Below, piece by piece: positions 42,401 through 56,964 of a stretch of DNA of 64,000 nt (positions are counted from its first letter, which is position 1; each line of letters begins with the position of its first letter). Made by a program: the position numbers and the translations under genes. A model generated the notes under the pieces. That model saw only the letters and a list, made by a program, of their open reading frames with translations. It searched no databases and was not told where the DNA came from. Source of the DNA: Glandiceps talaboti (taxonomy: Eukaryota; Hemichordata; Enteropneusta; Spengelidae); NCBI RefSeq assembly GCF_964340395.1, contig NC_135570.1:8749322-8813321 (forward strand), in the 5' to 3' direction.

Positions 42401-45400
42401 TTTCTGATGACTTCTGTGATCTATCTTGCAGTGTATATTTTGAGGACTTCCATGTTTACACTATCTTGACCACAGGGTGATTATATTCACACAACAGAGG
42501 AACTGCTATCACCCACTTATGTAATCTACCACATAGAACAACAACAATAGCTTTAGTTTGTGTCTACTTTAGTAAACTGAGACCTTGAGTGTCAAAATAG
42601 TACATGTATGATTTGTTGGAATATTGTGAAATGTCATCTTATTGTAGCTCCAACAAATTCAAGACTGAAATATACAAATTAATAATTCATAAATAACTAA
42701 AATGATATCAAGGTTATGCAAATAATTATGTGATCCAGACTTTGCCTGATATGATCAACTGCTAACTCACATAAATCTGGAAATGGGTAACTATGTCATG
42801 TTCTCATTGTGGATCTGGATGTGACTCCACTTTGCACTACATTATTTAATTGTCGGTTGAAGTTGCCCAAAGTTAGTACTAATTTGTTCATTTTGCCACA
42901 TCCTAGTTCAAAGCTGTGTGTGTGATATCGAATCATCGCTTCACCCTGTCTAGCTCAACGAGAAATCATGAACCAAAAGTTGTCTGGTCTAAGTCATCAA
43001 TCAGCACACAAAGTTGTTTGTCCAATCAGTGAACCCCAACTATTATAGTGAAGTAAACAGCGTGTAAGTAGCATCCTGAGCTGACTAATATACCATATTT
43101 GGACATTACATAACTTCCCAAGAAACACTAACTTTATGAGAGACTGTGTTATTGGTTAGAATTTTGTGATTGATTAACAAAGACATGATGTTAATGACTG
43201 TGTGGGTGGCTGTGGATGAATTTTAAATTGCATCTCAAGCATCTCTGGACTTCTAGAGTAATGAATTTGACTATGCTGTGAGTGGAGGTGTAAATCGTAA
43301 CAATACCATATAAGGACTAGACTATCTGATATAGCGTTATCACTCCCTTTTGTGACTAATCAGCTTCAGTTTGAGTGCATAATTGTAAAGTGCAAGAATG
43401 AATTGACACTGATACTAGGACAAGCTTATAGTGGAGACTGGAGAGTGAAGTGAAGTTACAGATCTGTATTAAACACAGACAGGCTAGACAAAAATGGCAT
43501 GCAAAGAGAATACTCAATACAAATAGAACAGCACTGCAAACCTGCTATGTTACAATAGGAATGAGTTATACAACCTGTGAAACACACTGGTTTGTTAGCT
43601 TGTTTTGTGGTAAGCAGGAATGAGGCAAGGTTCATGCAAAGACATGTACATTGTACAATGTGTCGCTAACTTATCAAAGTATAAACACCACAGGAGCTAG
43701 GATCCCAAAACTCTGTTTACTGTTAGAATGCTACACATTATAATGATCAAGTATGACTATTACTGTTTACATTATAACTTCCAAAGATATAAACAAACTG
43801 ATAAAAGCACCATGTAAACTTACATTAGAGGCACCCATTCTTGTTTTTGTATCAGATTGTTGTTTTTACCTTATTTTGTCTTTTGTGTGAAATCTTTCCT
43901 TGTCTCAATATAAAGCATATGCACTAGTGTTTTTAATGGGTTGTAAATCCAAAATATTCATGCACCCCTCTATCAATCAAAGGGAGATAAGTATAGATGA
44001 AGTATAGGTCCCTAGTATTTTACTGCCATTCCCCCCACTGAGGCATTGAATTAAGTTAATTAGAATACCCCCTCCCATCCCGCCCCTCTCAATCAGGTTT
44101 CCCAAAACACTGTTGTAATATATTAGAGTGAGCGGAACATTCTAAATATTTGAAGCAATGAGCACTTATGCAATGAACATGTGTGAGGGCGCCCTGTCAT
44201 GACAAACCTTACTGTCATATAAACACATATGACTGATGCTACTTGACGCTAAACACACATTCTAAGGAATATATTACCCCAATGTATATATATATGATTA
44301 TGATTTTGCTGTTTGTATGAAGCTCTATATTGCACAAGTTTGTAAAGGTGGTATGTAATCAAATTCCATCAGACCCCCCCCCCCCCCTTGAATTACCAAG
44401 TCCCCAAACGTTGTGATTGAATCAGAAAAAGACACTAAATTTTCCCATTATTTCCTGTTACTAGTATAATTTTAAACTTTACCAAAAAACACCATTGCTT
44501 CATTGTTGATTATCTCGCCTCCAAAGAGCCACAGTATTCTTTGCAACAGTTACATGAAATTTTACAAAAACAAAAGTTTAATATTTGTCATTGTAGGTGT
44601 AAAGGCTGAGCATTCCTTGGAAAAATTAATATACACTTATAAACTTCTTTAAGTGGTTTGGACTAAATTACAATAAAATTAAAAAGTTAATTATTATATG
44701 TTTCTAATAGCTTATACTGTATCAAATTAAAACAAAATCAACTGCATTTTTTTGTTTGCATCTGTGGTTTATATATTGAACTGAACTGAACCAAAATTAG
44801 ATAAATATATTTTTTTGGGGGGGGGGGGGGGGGGGCAGCCTTTCAATATTTTCTTTTCTTTTCTTTTCAACTTACATGACAGTTACATTGTCCCCTGAAG
44901 GCAGTGGTATTTTACTGAACAAGATTAGAATGGTTTAAACTGTATGTTATATATCAATTCCTTATACTGGTTTGAAAGAAATATCCTAAAATGGCAGTGT
45001 TATAAATAGACTTTGTTGCTTTCAACATTATGATAAAATAAGCAGCATATACTAACAATACAAGACATTATATAAATAAGTTACACTCTCATATTTTTTT
45101 CACGAATGAATGCAAGCATCATGGTGAGATAAAATAAGTTTAGCCATGATTTGCAAGGAATATCCGATGAGTAATGCTCTACCATCAAAAAGGAAATTTG
45201 AGACTATACCCCGACTTCTCCGTTTACAGTGGATTTCAAAATAATGTTCAGCTTCTCTGTTTTGAAAACAATCACCCAGATCTTAATAAGAAACTGGACA
45301 TGCTACACATTAATACAGTTGCAAGATGTCAATTTACAGCTACATCTAAATGCAACACATGTTAACCATTTAAATGAATGTACTGCAACAACACACAAAC

Positions 45401-45721
45401 ACACGGGTGCCAATGTTTTGACATCTGCATTTGATGTCTGCATGGTGGCACATCAGCTCATTTCATTTACACAAAATGTTTCAATCTTGCTGTAGCATGT
45501 ATAGTTTCCTATTATCTTCTGTATGGTTGTATCTCAAACAGAGAAGCTGTATAGTATTTTGAATTTCACTGTAAAAGCCGACTGTCCATGTATTTGTATT
45601 GCACACTAGTTACTCCATATATTGAAAAATAAATGGAAACTTCTATTTTATAATAAATAGCAGTGGAAGGTTGTAGGATATTGCACTTTTCCCCTCATTG
45701 CAAATACTATAATAGTACTTC
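39414..45721. other. 6.3-kb region without a recognisable gene
   Basis: Between the convergent 3' ends of RPS24 and the JIP gene. AT-rich, with short open frames that resemble nothing known and lack splice context. Homopolymers: C run at 44374-44387, G run at 44817-44835. Some of the right part may be JIP 3' UTR, but no poly(A) site could be fixed. No clear fold-back element was found here, unlike the introns. Confidence 0.6.
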
Positions 45722-48700
45722 CTACTCCATGTAAATGTCTTCAGTGGGATGTGTGTATTCCAGGAATTCATCATAAAAAGATCGAAAAGCTCTCCTGAAA
45801 TATAAAATGTAAATAAAAGTATTAATAAGTGAACCAATCTGAGCCTTTGTTATACCACCATAGTCACTTCATATATAACTCAAACTCTCTCAAGATCTAT
45901 CAGTTTCAAGCATTTCAAATCATTCTTACCCAAAGGCTTCAGCAACTGGTTTGGATGATTGTCCTTCGTCAGCTATGAACACATGGCAAGCAAATCTTCT
46001 TTCTGAAGGATGTTTTGTGATGAAACCAAAATATCTGGAAGAGGAATTCTAGAACTTAGTTATGATTCAAAATGTTCCAAATTCACATATTTTCAGAGGT
46101 CAAGAAATGTTGAAGCCAGAGCAAGAGAGTGACGGTGTTTACATTGAGTGGATGGGTTGCCTGTTGGCTTTTAGTCATACAGTGAAAACATGCATGTAGC
46201 TTGTTACATCACTTGTTATTCTTGGAGTCATCACAAGGGCATCCATTTTTCAAGTTCCAGGAAAAGCATAAAAAGTTGAATTGACCGTTACTCTTTGGTT
46301 TGTCATTATGTTGTGAAAAAAGGGTAACACAACAGGCACAAAACAAACAGTACAAAAAGGTGCCAACTAACAGCTAACTAAGTAGTCATGTGGCAAAAGA
46401 AACAACGATCGGAGAGGGTGCCCTTGTGGGTCCGTAATTAGTAAATTTTCCATAAGATGAAAAATAGAGATCGTGTAAACTTGTAAAGGTTTTAAACCAA
46501 AAACATGAGATTTGAAAATATCTAAAGCTCAACTTAAACACTGTCTCTCTCTTGCTCTGGCTTCAACATTTCTTGACCTCTGAAAATGTTTGAATTTAGA
46601 ACATATCTGGTCTCTAAATTTTTCAAATGATTTCTGGATCTTTGAATTTTTACAATACAATACAATACAATACAATACAATACAATACAATACAATACAA
46701 TACAACGTTAGCAGAATCCTATCCCCCCCCCCCACCACTACAAAGTATTATCATAAATGACAATAGAATTGAGACCAACCTGTCATTTTTAGGATGATAT
46801 CCACAGAATGAAACATTCTTTAAAGTAAAGAAATGATTGTGTGTTGATTTTCTGTCCCCTTTGTTACCTAGGATTTTTCCCATCTTCTTCCTGACACTCT
46901 CCTTTTTCTACAAGAAAAATAATAATTGGAAAAAAGTTTGTGAATTCACTGGCAACACAATGCAACTTGTTTTGCAGAAATATAGTCTTTAAACAAATTT
47001 GAAATGTCAAATTAAACATAGTTGTTTAGAATACGGTACTACATGTACAGTATGTAGACTGACAGATCAACCATTGTGGGCACGGTCTAATCTCCCTTTC
47101 CCCAGACTGGCTGATAAGTCCAGACTGATGATGTCATTATAGTCTATCTACTATGAGGTGTTATGTTAAAGGGGAACACCACTCAAGGAAATAAAGGTAT
47201 ATTGATAAACTTTGGATTCTGGATAGTCTGTAGGTATGCCGTTATGGGGCACCCTCACACATTGGCCAACCACTTCTGTAAGAGGAGACCAGTGAGGGCG
47301 GAACGTCACAATGTATCTTACAGTCTAGATTCTGGAGTTATTGCATGATTTCACATCACACATGTCATGGATAAGCATTGTCTAATGTGAGTCACTAGAG
47401 ATGCATATGCAAGACTAGAACATTAATTTTCATGACTGTTTTATTTGGAGGTTTCTGGAGTCGTGAATATTTTTATTCAGTTATTACATATGCATGTCTG
47501 CCGACTCCCATGACTATGATGTATCCTTCACAAGGACTTTCCACTGAACAATGAGGAACAAGTTTCAAGATTTTTCACACCAATAAGTATATATGATCAT
47601 GAAATGCCAGAATAAAAGTATATATCAGTGTCTGTATTTCCTGAAGTGATACTCCCCTTTATGTAGCAAGACAATCACTACAGGAAGGGTAAAACAATCT
47701 TAACACTGAGGGGTAATTTAACATTCCAAGTTTGATTTTAATACACAATGTTAATGTTACGCAGAGAAAGACTTACTTCAGTGTCAGAACCAGACCCCTC
47801 CTCCTCTCCACCATCAGACTGGCAATTAAAAGATTATAGACAGAAAGAAGAACAGAGATGTAAAGCAGAGAGTTGGGATAGGTACATGCTTGGATATTCA
47901 TCTTTACAATGCATGCAAGAAGGTACATTATGTAGTGCTCTAAAGGGACACCTTCCTGGAGTAAATTCACCAATATCAAAATTCATGTATTTCAAACTGT
48001 TGATATACAAGGTGCACCAGCAGGTAATTGATTAAAATACTGTATATTCCATTTTTTAAAGTAGCTACAACATCCTCTACATCCTCATCCACAATGTCAG
48101 TCTCCTCGGGTTTTTTCTCTATGAATTCTGTGTTTCATGTTATAATCACCTGTGATAGTTTTGGTTTAGACTGATCTGTCATCCTAATACCCCTCACACT
48201 GATTTCAAGTAAACACAATGTGGGTGGGCTGCTTGTTATGGTCATCCTCCTAGCTGTAACAATCTGTAAACCAAGATTACAAAATTAATATAGTATTGTA
48301 ACTTATATGACATGTAACCAGGTTGTTGAATAAGAGCACAACACACTCGGACTTATAGTATACACCATGATTCAGACACTTAAATATGTGTCTCAGGGAC
48401 AAACTTCACTGAAAATCATAGTCCTTAAAACCTCTCCAAACTTTGCCACAAAGTTTGCTTCTGCTCCCTTTTAAAAAATAAAGACATTTGGGGTCCACTG
48501 TTTTGTTTACAATCATTGGCCACATTTTATTTTCCCATACGTAACAACATCCGGCAGCCATATTGAATTCTAAAATAGATTAATATTGACAATTTAACCA
48601 TACTTTGAAAAGTTGTACAGTGACCCTGGAGAAAATTCATACAGTGACCTGGATTTTTTTTTTGAGTTAACTGAGAATAGGTTAGAGTTTTCTTGAACAT

Positions 48701-51700
48701 AGTGATATAAAAAAATTATGAAACAATTTATATCGGATTTAAATGCATTTCACGTTAATTTAAATTTCATTGTGTGTCAAAGTGTTTTCACTAAGTTTCA
48801 CAGAATGAAAACAATTCTCATTTTCCAGAAGTATTTGTAAAGCATATCGCCTACAGACTTCATGCCTTGTCAATGAAAGGGAATTCTTGATGTATTTATG
48901 GCTGAGATGGGTTATTTATCACTGTGACACACTGAATACTTGCCCTTATAGGGTCAGTGCATAATCACAAATATATGGCAAGTACACCACAACATGATAC
49001 CGTCAGTGACAAGTTGTGCACACTCACATTACAAGACTATTATAGGAAAACAGTATTATCATGAGGGAAACTTTAGCAACATCATTCAATAAAATTAAAT
49101 AGAATATTAATCAACCAAATTAATAATATGCAGATTAGAGTAAAAATGGTTTCATCACCATCGATCTAAAGTTACCTTTTGCATAGCTTTGCACAATACA
49201 TCATTGCCTTTATGAGCAATTACTTCTGAAGAACCAAGAAACTTGAGGAGAAACTTATCAAGGTGTCGTGGCCTACCATTCAATCCTGAAATGATAAAAG
49301 ATAATTTGAATTTGAAATTATAAGAAGTTAATGATTTGCAAGAATGACATTCAGCGTGAATGTTGAAATACTAAATTTCCTTGTCAGTACTATGACAACA
49401 GAGATTGTATACTTTATGTTTGATATTTGTATACTTTATGTTTGATATCAATGACAATGTTGTGTGGAAATATCTTATTCACTTTAAATTTTACTTTATT
49501 TCTCTAAAGCACTTGGAAATGAAGGAAAATTCATTGAAACTAAGGGGTTATAAAAGTACACAAGATGAATATCTAAGGGTGAAATTTCATCATTATTATT
49601 CTTTGGCTGTGGAGCACTAGGTGATGACAAGTTGTCTCCAAGTACAACGATCATTAGTAAGTGCAGCAATGTGATCTACTTGCAACATGCCCTCAAAATG
49701 CCCTGGTAAATGATATATCATGTGAGATATGATGTGCATTGGGTGAATACATCTTGAATTATCAATGTCTCAAACAATTATTCTGACTGGCTGCCATTGA
49801 CACAAATTCAAAGCCCAATGGGTGCCTTGACTGTAGAGAGGTAGCAAACTGACTTTCCACTGTATCTGTAGGGCTTGGATCACACACACATTTTTTCCAT
49901 TGAATGCTTTGGTGATGAAAATGTACACCCTTTATGTCAAAGCACTTTTCAATAACTTTGAAGTTAAATTCTCACTTCATGAAAGGGTGGCGTTTCTGGT
50001 TCCGTGTACATGACGGTCACACAGCGGAATTGCAATTCCGGATTTGCTACAATACCTAGTGTGACCGTCATGTATTTGGAACTGGAAACACCACAATTTT
50101 GTGCAGTGTCTGAGACGGAGGCAGCCATGTTGGAAAAAGAGTCATCATCGATAGTATATTAGGATATCTGTGATTGGTGAACTTGCTGCTGGCTAATGAC
50201 AGGCTGTATCCGGTTGAGGGCGATCTAACTTATATGAGTTTCAATGACTTTCCTTCAAGGCTTTTGACAGTGATCGAGATGGATATTGTAGTCATAATGC
50301 CTTGCGTATTCAAGATGGGGTGATTTTACTGTTACATGTAGCAAATTACTCCATTAATCATATCTGTACTGAAATATCACACCTGGTTCTGTTTCTGTCT
50401 CTTCTGACACTTCCCTCACATAGACACTTGGAAAACAGCCCTCAGCACCACTGCGTAAATTGACACCTTCATACCATAAATCTGCACACATTGCTTCCAC
50501 ATATACAGGATCCCCTATATCCAGTTCTATTTCATCATCATGTCTTGTCAGAAATCGAAACATGGTTAAATGTGTCTGTTGTCTGATTACTCCGTTGATA
50601 CAAAGAGTTGCTGGAGTAAAGCCACTTTTCTTTTTGCTCGGAGAACCTGTTATCCAAGAATTGAAAACCAAGAGGAAAATTTATAAATTTGTGATAGAGT
50701 ATGACGTAGCATGTACAATGTATGTATATAGATCAAGAATGGGCCGCTATAGTATTTGTTCAGATTGGCTTTCATGGTCTTACTATTTCCTGAATCATGA
50801 CACTGTCTTGGTTTTGGATAACCTCTTGGGATAGTTAAAGTGGCACTTAAGCTTTTTACTCAAGTTAAAATACTTAAAATAAAACCCCATTTCAGTATAA
50901 TGCTAATGTCAATGCATGCCTTCTATCACATTATAATTGCTATGGCATTGTTAGAACAGTTGATTATATAGTAGGGATTCCTGAACATTTGTTTATACCT
51001 ATGATAACTTACGTCAATGGATCGTTTATAGGTCATATCGTAATACCAGGGTTGAGTTCAGTCAATTGCAAGTGGTATACTCTAGTCAGTACAATAATGC
51101 AAGTACCCTAGCTTTAAATATGTAAAATCTATGTCTAAATATGTATAAATTCTGCTTGTGCCACTTTAAGATCAATTAATAAATATATGCCATCTTCATT
51201 AAACTTAAACTTAAACACAACATGTTACAGGAATACTGTAACAATTTTGTCATAGTTATTGTTCTCATTATCTATTGAATGTTATATACTTGCTGCAGCA
51301 TTGACTAATAATCAAACCTTATCAGCAATCCACAACTTCACAAATTTGGTGAATAGACTGCACTGCTTTCTCATACTTAGTCTATTAGCAGTACATGTAC
51401 ACAAGGATGTCAACTCATGTACACAGTACCATCAATGACTAATACTACTAGACAAGTAATTTAGCCTGAGGGATTAATTGAACCATTTCTGTTAAACGAT
51501 GCAGGTGTGTTTTTCTGCTGGCAAAGTCAACAAAAAATAGCAAAAAAATTCTCAGCTAATGACAGTGGTATTCTAAGAGTAAAACAACCTAATAGTGAAT
51601 TGTATTTTAAAGTTTTAATATCAAGATTTTAATTTTTTCTGAAATGAAGTGTTTTATTTTAGCATTGACTATAATCATAATGCTACCACCACCATCACCA

Positions 51701-52871
51701 CCACCACCCCCACTACCACCACCACCACCACCACCACCACCACCACCACCACCACCACCACTACCACCGTGGTTGTTCTATGCTATGTCAAGCAAATCAA
51801 ATAAATTACCATCAACTTGGCCTTCATTTTTGTTAAAAAGATTGCTCAGTTTGGATTTACTTGGATTTTTGACAGTAGGACTTGAGTCTTCTAATAACAG
51901 TAAATTTCCTGCTGACAACATGGGTTTGTTTTCTCGACTTGTAGAATCAAATTGAAAGCCTGGACTGTCTGTTGGTATGACAGTAACTTCAGGTGGAATT
52001 GGAGAATGACCATATTCTGCTTGTTTATCTGTTTCTACTTCTGCTTCCTTCTTTTCTGCTTGTTCAATCTCAGCCTGTAAGCTATCTGATTCACAAAATA
52101 AGAAAAAAATGTAAAAATGAAATGATTGTGATAAAACTACAAATTTCAAGATGATTTTTTATGAAAACAATATATAAGACATATTAATTTCAATCTCCTA
52201 GAAGTAAGGTTCTGTCTAAACTGTCAGGAACGTTAGTCTGCCATTAATATTCATATTATAAGCATACCAGCAGAATTTCATGATTTTTTTTTACAACTAT
52301 ACAAAAATAACCCTGCAATATGTGATTGTATATAATCAATCATAAACATTATGATCTATCTTATATGTAAATAATACACCAAATGCATAAAAAAGACGAC
52401 AAACTCCATAAAATTGATATTATAGTAAATATTGTGTACCTGTAGTGGCTGGTACAGGGATTTTAGGTAATTGTCTTCCATTCCTTTTCTTCTGTCTGGG
52501 TGTTGTTGTCACTACTTCTGTGTCATCAGTACCTTCTATGAAAAATTTCTGTAAGATCAATTTCAGCAAAAAATAAAAAGTCATAATTTGGGAGAAAAAA
52601 TAATAATAATAATTGACCTGTAATTGATGCCATTTTAGATTAACTTCCTCCTTCTACCTACTGATATGTTAAGTACTAGGGTAATTATAACCTTTGTTAC
52701 TATCTTCATAAGACAAGATTTTTGGTATCATTGATTTCTCCCAATGATTTAATATATTACTACTTAGCCTCAAGTGTAATATCAACCCCCTGCCCCCACC
52801 CCTCATAAAAATATCAATGACCAGAATTTCAAATACCAATCTATCTATATTGATGGATGGATGGATGGATG

Positions 52872-52937
<66 letters not shown>

Positions 52938-55900
52938 GATAGACAGACACACGGACAGACAGACAGACACAGACAGACAGACAGACAGACAGACAGATAC
53001 AGACAGACAGACAGACAGACAGACAAATACTATTGATTTGTTGAATGGGTTCAAAACGTTCCTTACTTTCAATCCCAAGAGAAATGTTTTCAGTAATGTT
53101 TCATTGTGAGTGAATTGTGACTAACACACTATTTTCAAGATGCCAGCAGTGTGTGTGTGTGTTGTGTGTGTGTGTGCATATGTCTATGTGTGTGTCTGCC
53201 AGCAATTTGTGTATGAATATATGTATACACCCATATGTACAATACATATTAACCTAACAATTATACGCTTGCACATGACATGATAGTGGTTTTTTATGAC
53301 ATTGCAGATACAAATATTTAAAGATATTGTGCCATCCATATTGTTCTTAATTGCCATAATATCAAGGTGAGGTGAGCTAAGATACTGAAGATACTCAATC
53401 CAAATGAAGATGTTTTTGTGCGAACCTCCAGAAGTACTCGGATGTAATTTAACCTCCTGTATCACACGAAAATCATGTAACTCACACACTGCTATTCCCA
53501 CACCCGTTCCCCTCCCCATACACTATATCCCCACACCATCCCCTTCTCACACACTATTCCCCCATCCCTTCCCCACCTTATGCTTTTTTTTTACAAAGAG
53601 ACTGTCTCGAGAGACTGTCCAAGCAATGATACAAAGATATTCACAGGCTATGCAAACATCATGGGTCATGCAGAGATCAAGAAAAAAAAAGAAAAAAAGA
53701 AAGAAAAAAAGAAAGAAAGAAAGTGGTGAATGAAAATCAGAATTTCGCTGCTCATAAGTAACAAATTTCCAGGCCCGAGGTTCTGTGTGGCATAGGAGTT
53801 ATTGTACTTACAGTTTCTCCTGTTACTTCCGATTCCTCTTTAAAAATATTCAACATCTGTTTAGGACCTCTGTCACTTGGTTCACTTTCACTATCCATAA
53901 TATCTAGTTTAATCATTTCTGCATGTAAATGTGTAGAATCTGATGGCTGTTTAGGTTTACACCTTTTATGTTCAGCTGAGGAAAAAAATACAAAAGGAAA
54001 ATTATTTTTCTGACAATCTTTTATGCTCTGGTCAGCATATCTTAGTATAAAGACATCCTCTGAATATTTTAGGAAAAGCATTTACCCTTCTGCAATTCTA
54101 TTTTTAAATGAGTCTTGATTTTCAATTTTATCTTGTTTTTTTTATCCGTTCTTTTATCCTCTTTCTTTTTTTTTTACCCTGTTTTTAGGAGTGCTCATGA
54201 ATAGTTATATTCCAATGTTTCTATACATATGGCAATAAAATATCTGATTCTGAATCTGAATATGAATATGAATCTGAGTCTGATTTTTTCTTTCAAAATC
54301 TGTACAAGGACTGACAAGAAGTGTCCTCCGAGTCAGCAGTTGAGACTGAAGATTAGGAAGGGATAACCACGATGTTGAAAAGCTGGGTTGTGGGACTGCT
54401 GGTAACTCAAGCCAAGATTTGTAGCGAAGACAAAATTCCCAAAATGAAAAACTGACAAAAATAAAACTTAGAGACATTTACATGTACAAACAAAAATAAA
54501 TGTTGATCATGAAGTATTACTATACTCACAGAGTCAAACAATTCATGTACAATAGAAAGTATGTCAAAATCAATAACATCTTGATCAGTAACAACTTCAT
54601 CACTGTTTGCACTGTGATCAGAAGTGGTTTAAAATGCAATTTTTACTTTATATAGAGGACATTCTAGACTAGAATCATCACTGTCACCACGCCTTTAATA
54701 GCTTGTAACACATGCTGGGAATTAGGGGAGAGTCCACAATGGCCTATATCTTTCATTGTGAGGGCAATCAGGTGTCACTCAATGGGACTTTGAATCCCCC
54801 ATTTCCTTGTTTTGAGGAGAATGTACATACATGTTCTATTAATATTACATTGCTTGTAATTGTTGTGTCAATACTTGTGTTGTAAACATCTCTGTTTGTA
54901 AATCTCAAATGGAGAATGGAAACATGGGCATTAAAGCTACTGGAATGTTTTTTGAAATTGGTTTGTTATTGTAATGACATAATCCTGATATCATACACAG
55001 TCACTATTGATTCACCTATGGGTAAACATATGTACATATGTACGTGTGTAGCAGTACACATCGTATGGTGCAATATATCCAGTCAAATTGGGTCCACACC
55101 CCAATAATAAACACCCCAGTGAATCATGATCTTAAGCACACTGAGACACAAGGACATGGACGAACGGAACCTGTTACAAACAGCAAAAGTAAATTTTTTG
55201 TGTGAATATGAACTATTATGTAAAGTGACCATAAAACTGTTCTTATCAAATGATGGCATGTAACACAAGTCTTCCAACATGCTGTGCCAAGTGTTATTAA
55301 TCAAATTCATTTGTTTACTTTCCTTGTTTGTAACAGGTTACATTTGTCCATGGTCTGATGTCGGCAGTTGTAGACATATTGTACTATCACAATACTATAC
55401 TACTTGTAGATAAAATGATAAAATAAGCCTCTATAATTGCTACGAACAATGTTTAATTATTGGTATTTTTAACAATTTTACAATTTCCAATGAATGTATT
55501 GTTTGTTGTCTGTCTGAAAACACAATCAGTGTTTTGCTAAGGGCGGTAAGTAGGTAAAATGTACTGGGGTACGTCATTTTGCCTGAGTTTCCAAACAAAA
55601 TTACCATAGACTCTATGGGGGAACACTGCCAATTTTACCCCTTTCTTTCTGTTTTTATTGATTCCCAATCCTTAGCCAAAAACACTGATAATACCATTGT
55701 GACACCTAGTGCAGGTTTAATAATTTATACAGTTCTAAAATCATATATTCAACTTACGTGTCATCTTAAAGTGGTCATTATTGAAACCTATATCATCATC
55801 ATCTGTGGATGTAACTTCTCCAAGTTCATTGCCTTCTTCGTCAAAGAGATCATCACTTTGGAAAGTATCTAAATTAATGTCATGGGTCAACCTGTTCGAT

Positions 55901-56923
55901 TTTTTATTGGAAGTGATACAATACAAATGAATGTGAGTTCTTTGTTCTTGTCTGTGTTCTGTTACTATCTATCAATATGTGCATCTTCAGTAGGCAATCA
56001 TGCACAATTATGCTGACATCACAACAGGATGAACTGAACCTTTTACAAACAGGGAAAGTAAACAAAATGAATTGGATTTATAACAATTGGCACAGCATGT
56101 TGGAATTACAGAGACTTGTATAACATTTACACACCATGGTTTGATAAGAACAGCTTTATGGCCTTTTTATGTGTACATGAAATGCCAGGCGAACTGGAAA
56201 ATTTGTTTGTGAATGTCAACTACTATGTAAAAGTGGCCATATAACTGTTCTGATCAAATAATGGAATGTATTACAAGTCTCTGTACTTCTAACATGCTGT
56301 GTCAAGTGTTATTAATCCAATTTATTCGTTTACTTTCCTGTTTGTGACAGGTTCCATTCATCCATGGTCTGATGTCGGCAGTTGTAAATAAACAACTGCT
56401 ATCGACTGTATAGCGGTGTCATGTTATAGTATATATGTAGTGTCCTACAAACATATGTACAGGGTATGTGTGAGTAGCAAACCATTGTTGTGAAAGTCAA
56501 CAAAAAACTCAATATTTACATTTTGCAGTAATTTGGGTAACAATGGTCTGAGTTCACATAACATTGTTATTACATTCAATAAGATTGACAAACTGTACAA
56601 CTGTACACTGTACAGACAATTTTCAAATTTGTATCAAAAAGGTGTTTTGGTGGCAGCCTACCTGTAGACTTGAGAACGGCTATCGCTACACTATTCCGAT
56701 ATCATAAATTGACATTTTGAATTTAGTGAAAATATTTTTAAAAATTCAAAATGTCAGTTACGATAGCAGAATAGTGTACATATAGTGATAGCCGTTCTCA
56801 AGTCTACAGGTAGGCAGGTAGTTTTTGAGTAAAATATCTGAATGTCTCCCCCCCCCCCCCCCATGACGTTAAAGGTCTTTGCAGACCATATTTTATGTGA
56901 TTTTAGTATAAGGTACATCACAT

Positions 56924-56964
<41 letters not shown>

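Noticed and set aside
48150-48263. Idea that the JIP PTB domain was broken between exons 8 and 9
   Set aside because: The two exons are both phase 0 and join directly to give a continuous PTB sequence.
51644-51955. Poly-proline open frame on the plus strand
   Set aside because: Runs through the (CCA)n repeat and then antisense to JIP exon 5.
52669-53078. Tyr-Leu-Ser-Ile and Cys-Leu-Ser-Val open frames
   Set aside because: Translations of the GATA and CAGA microsatellites.
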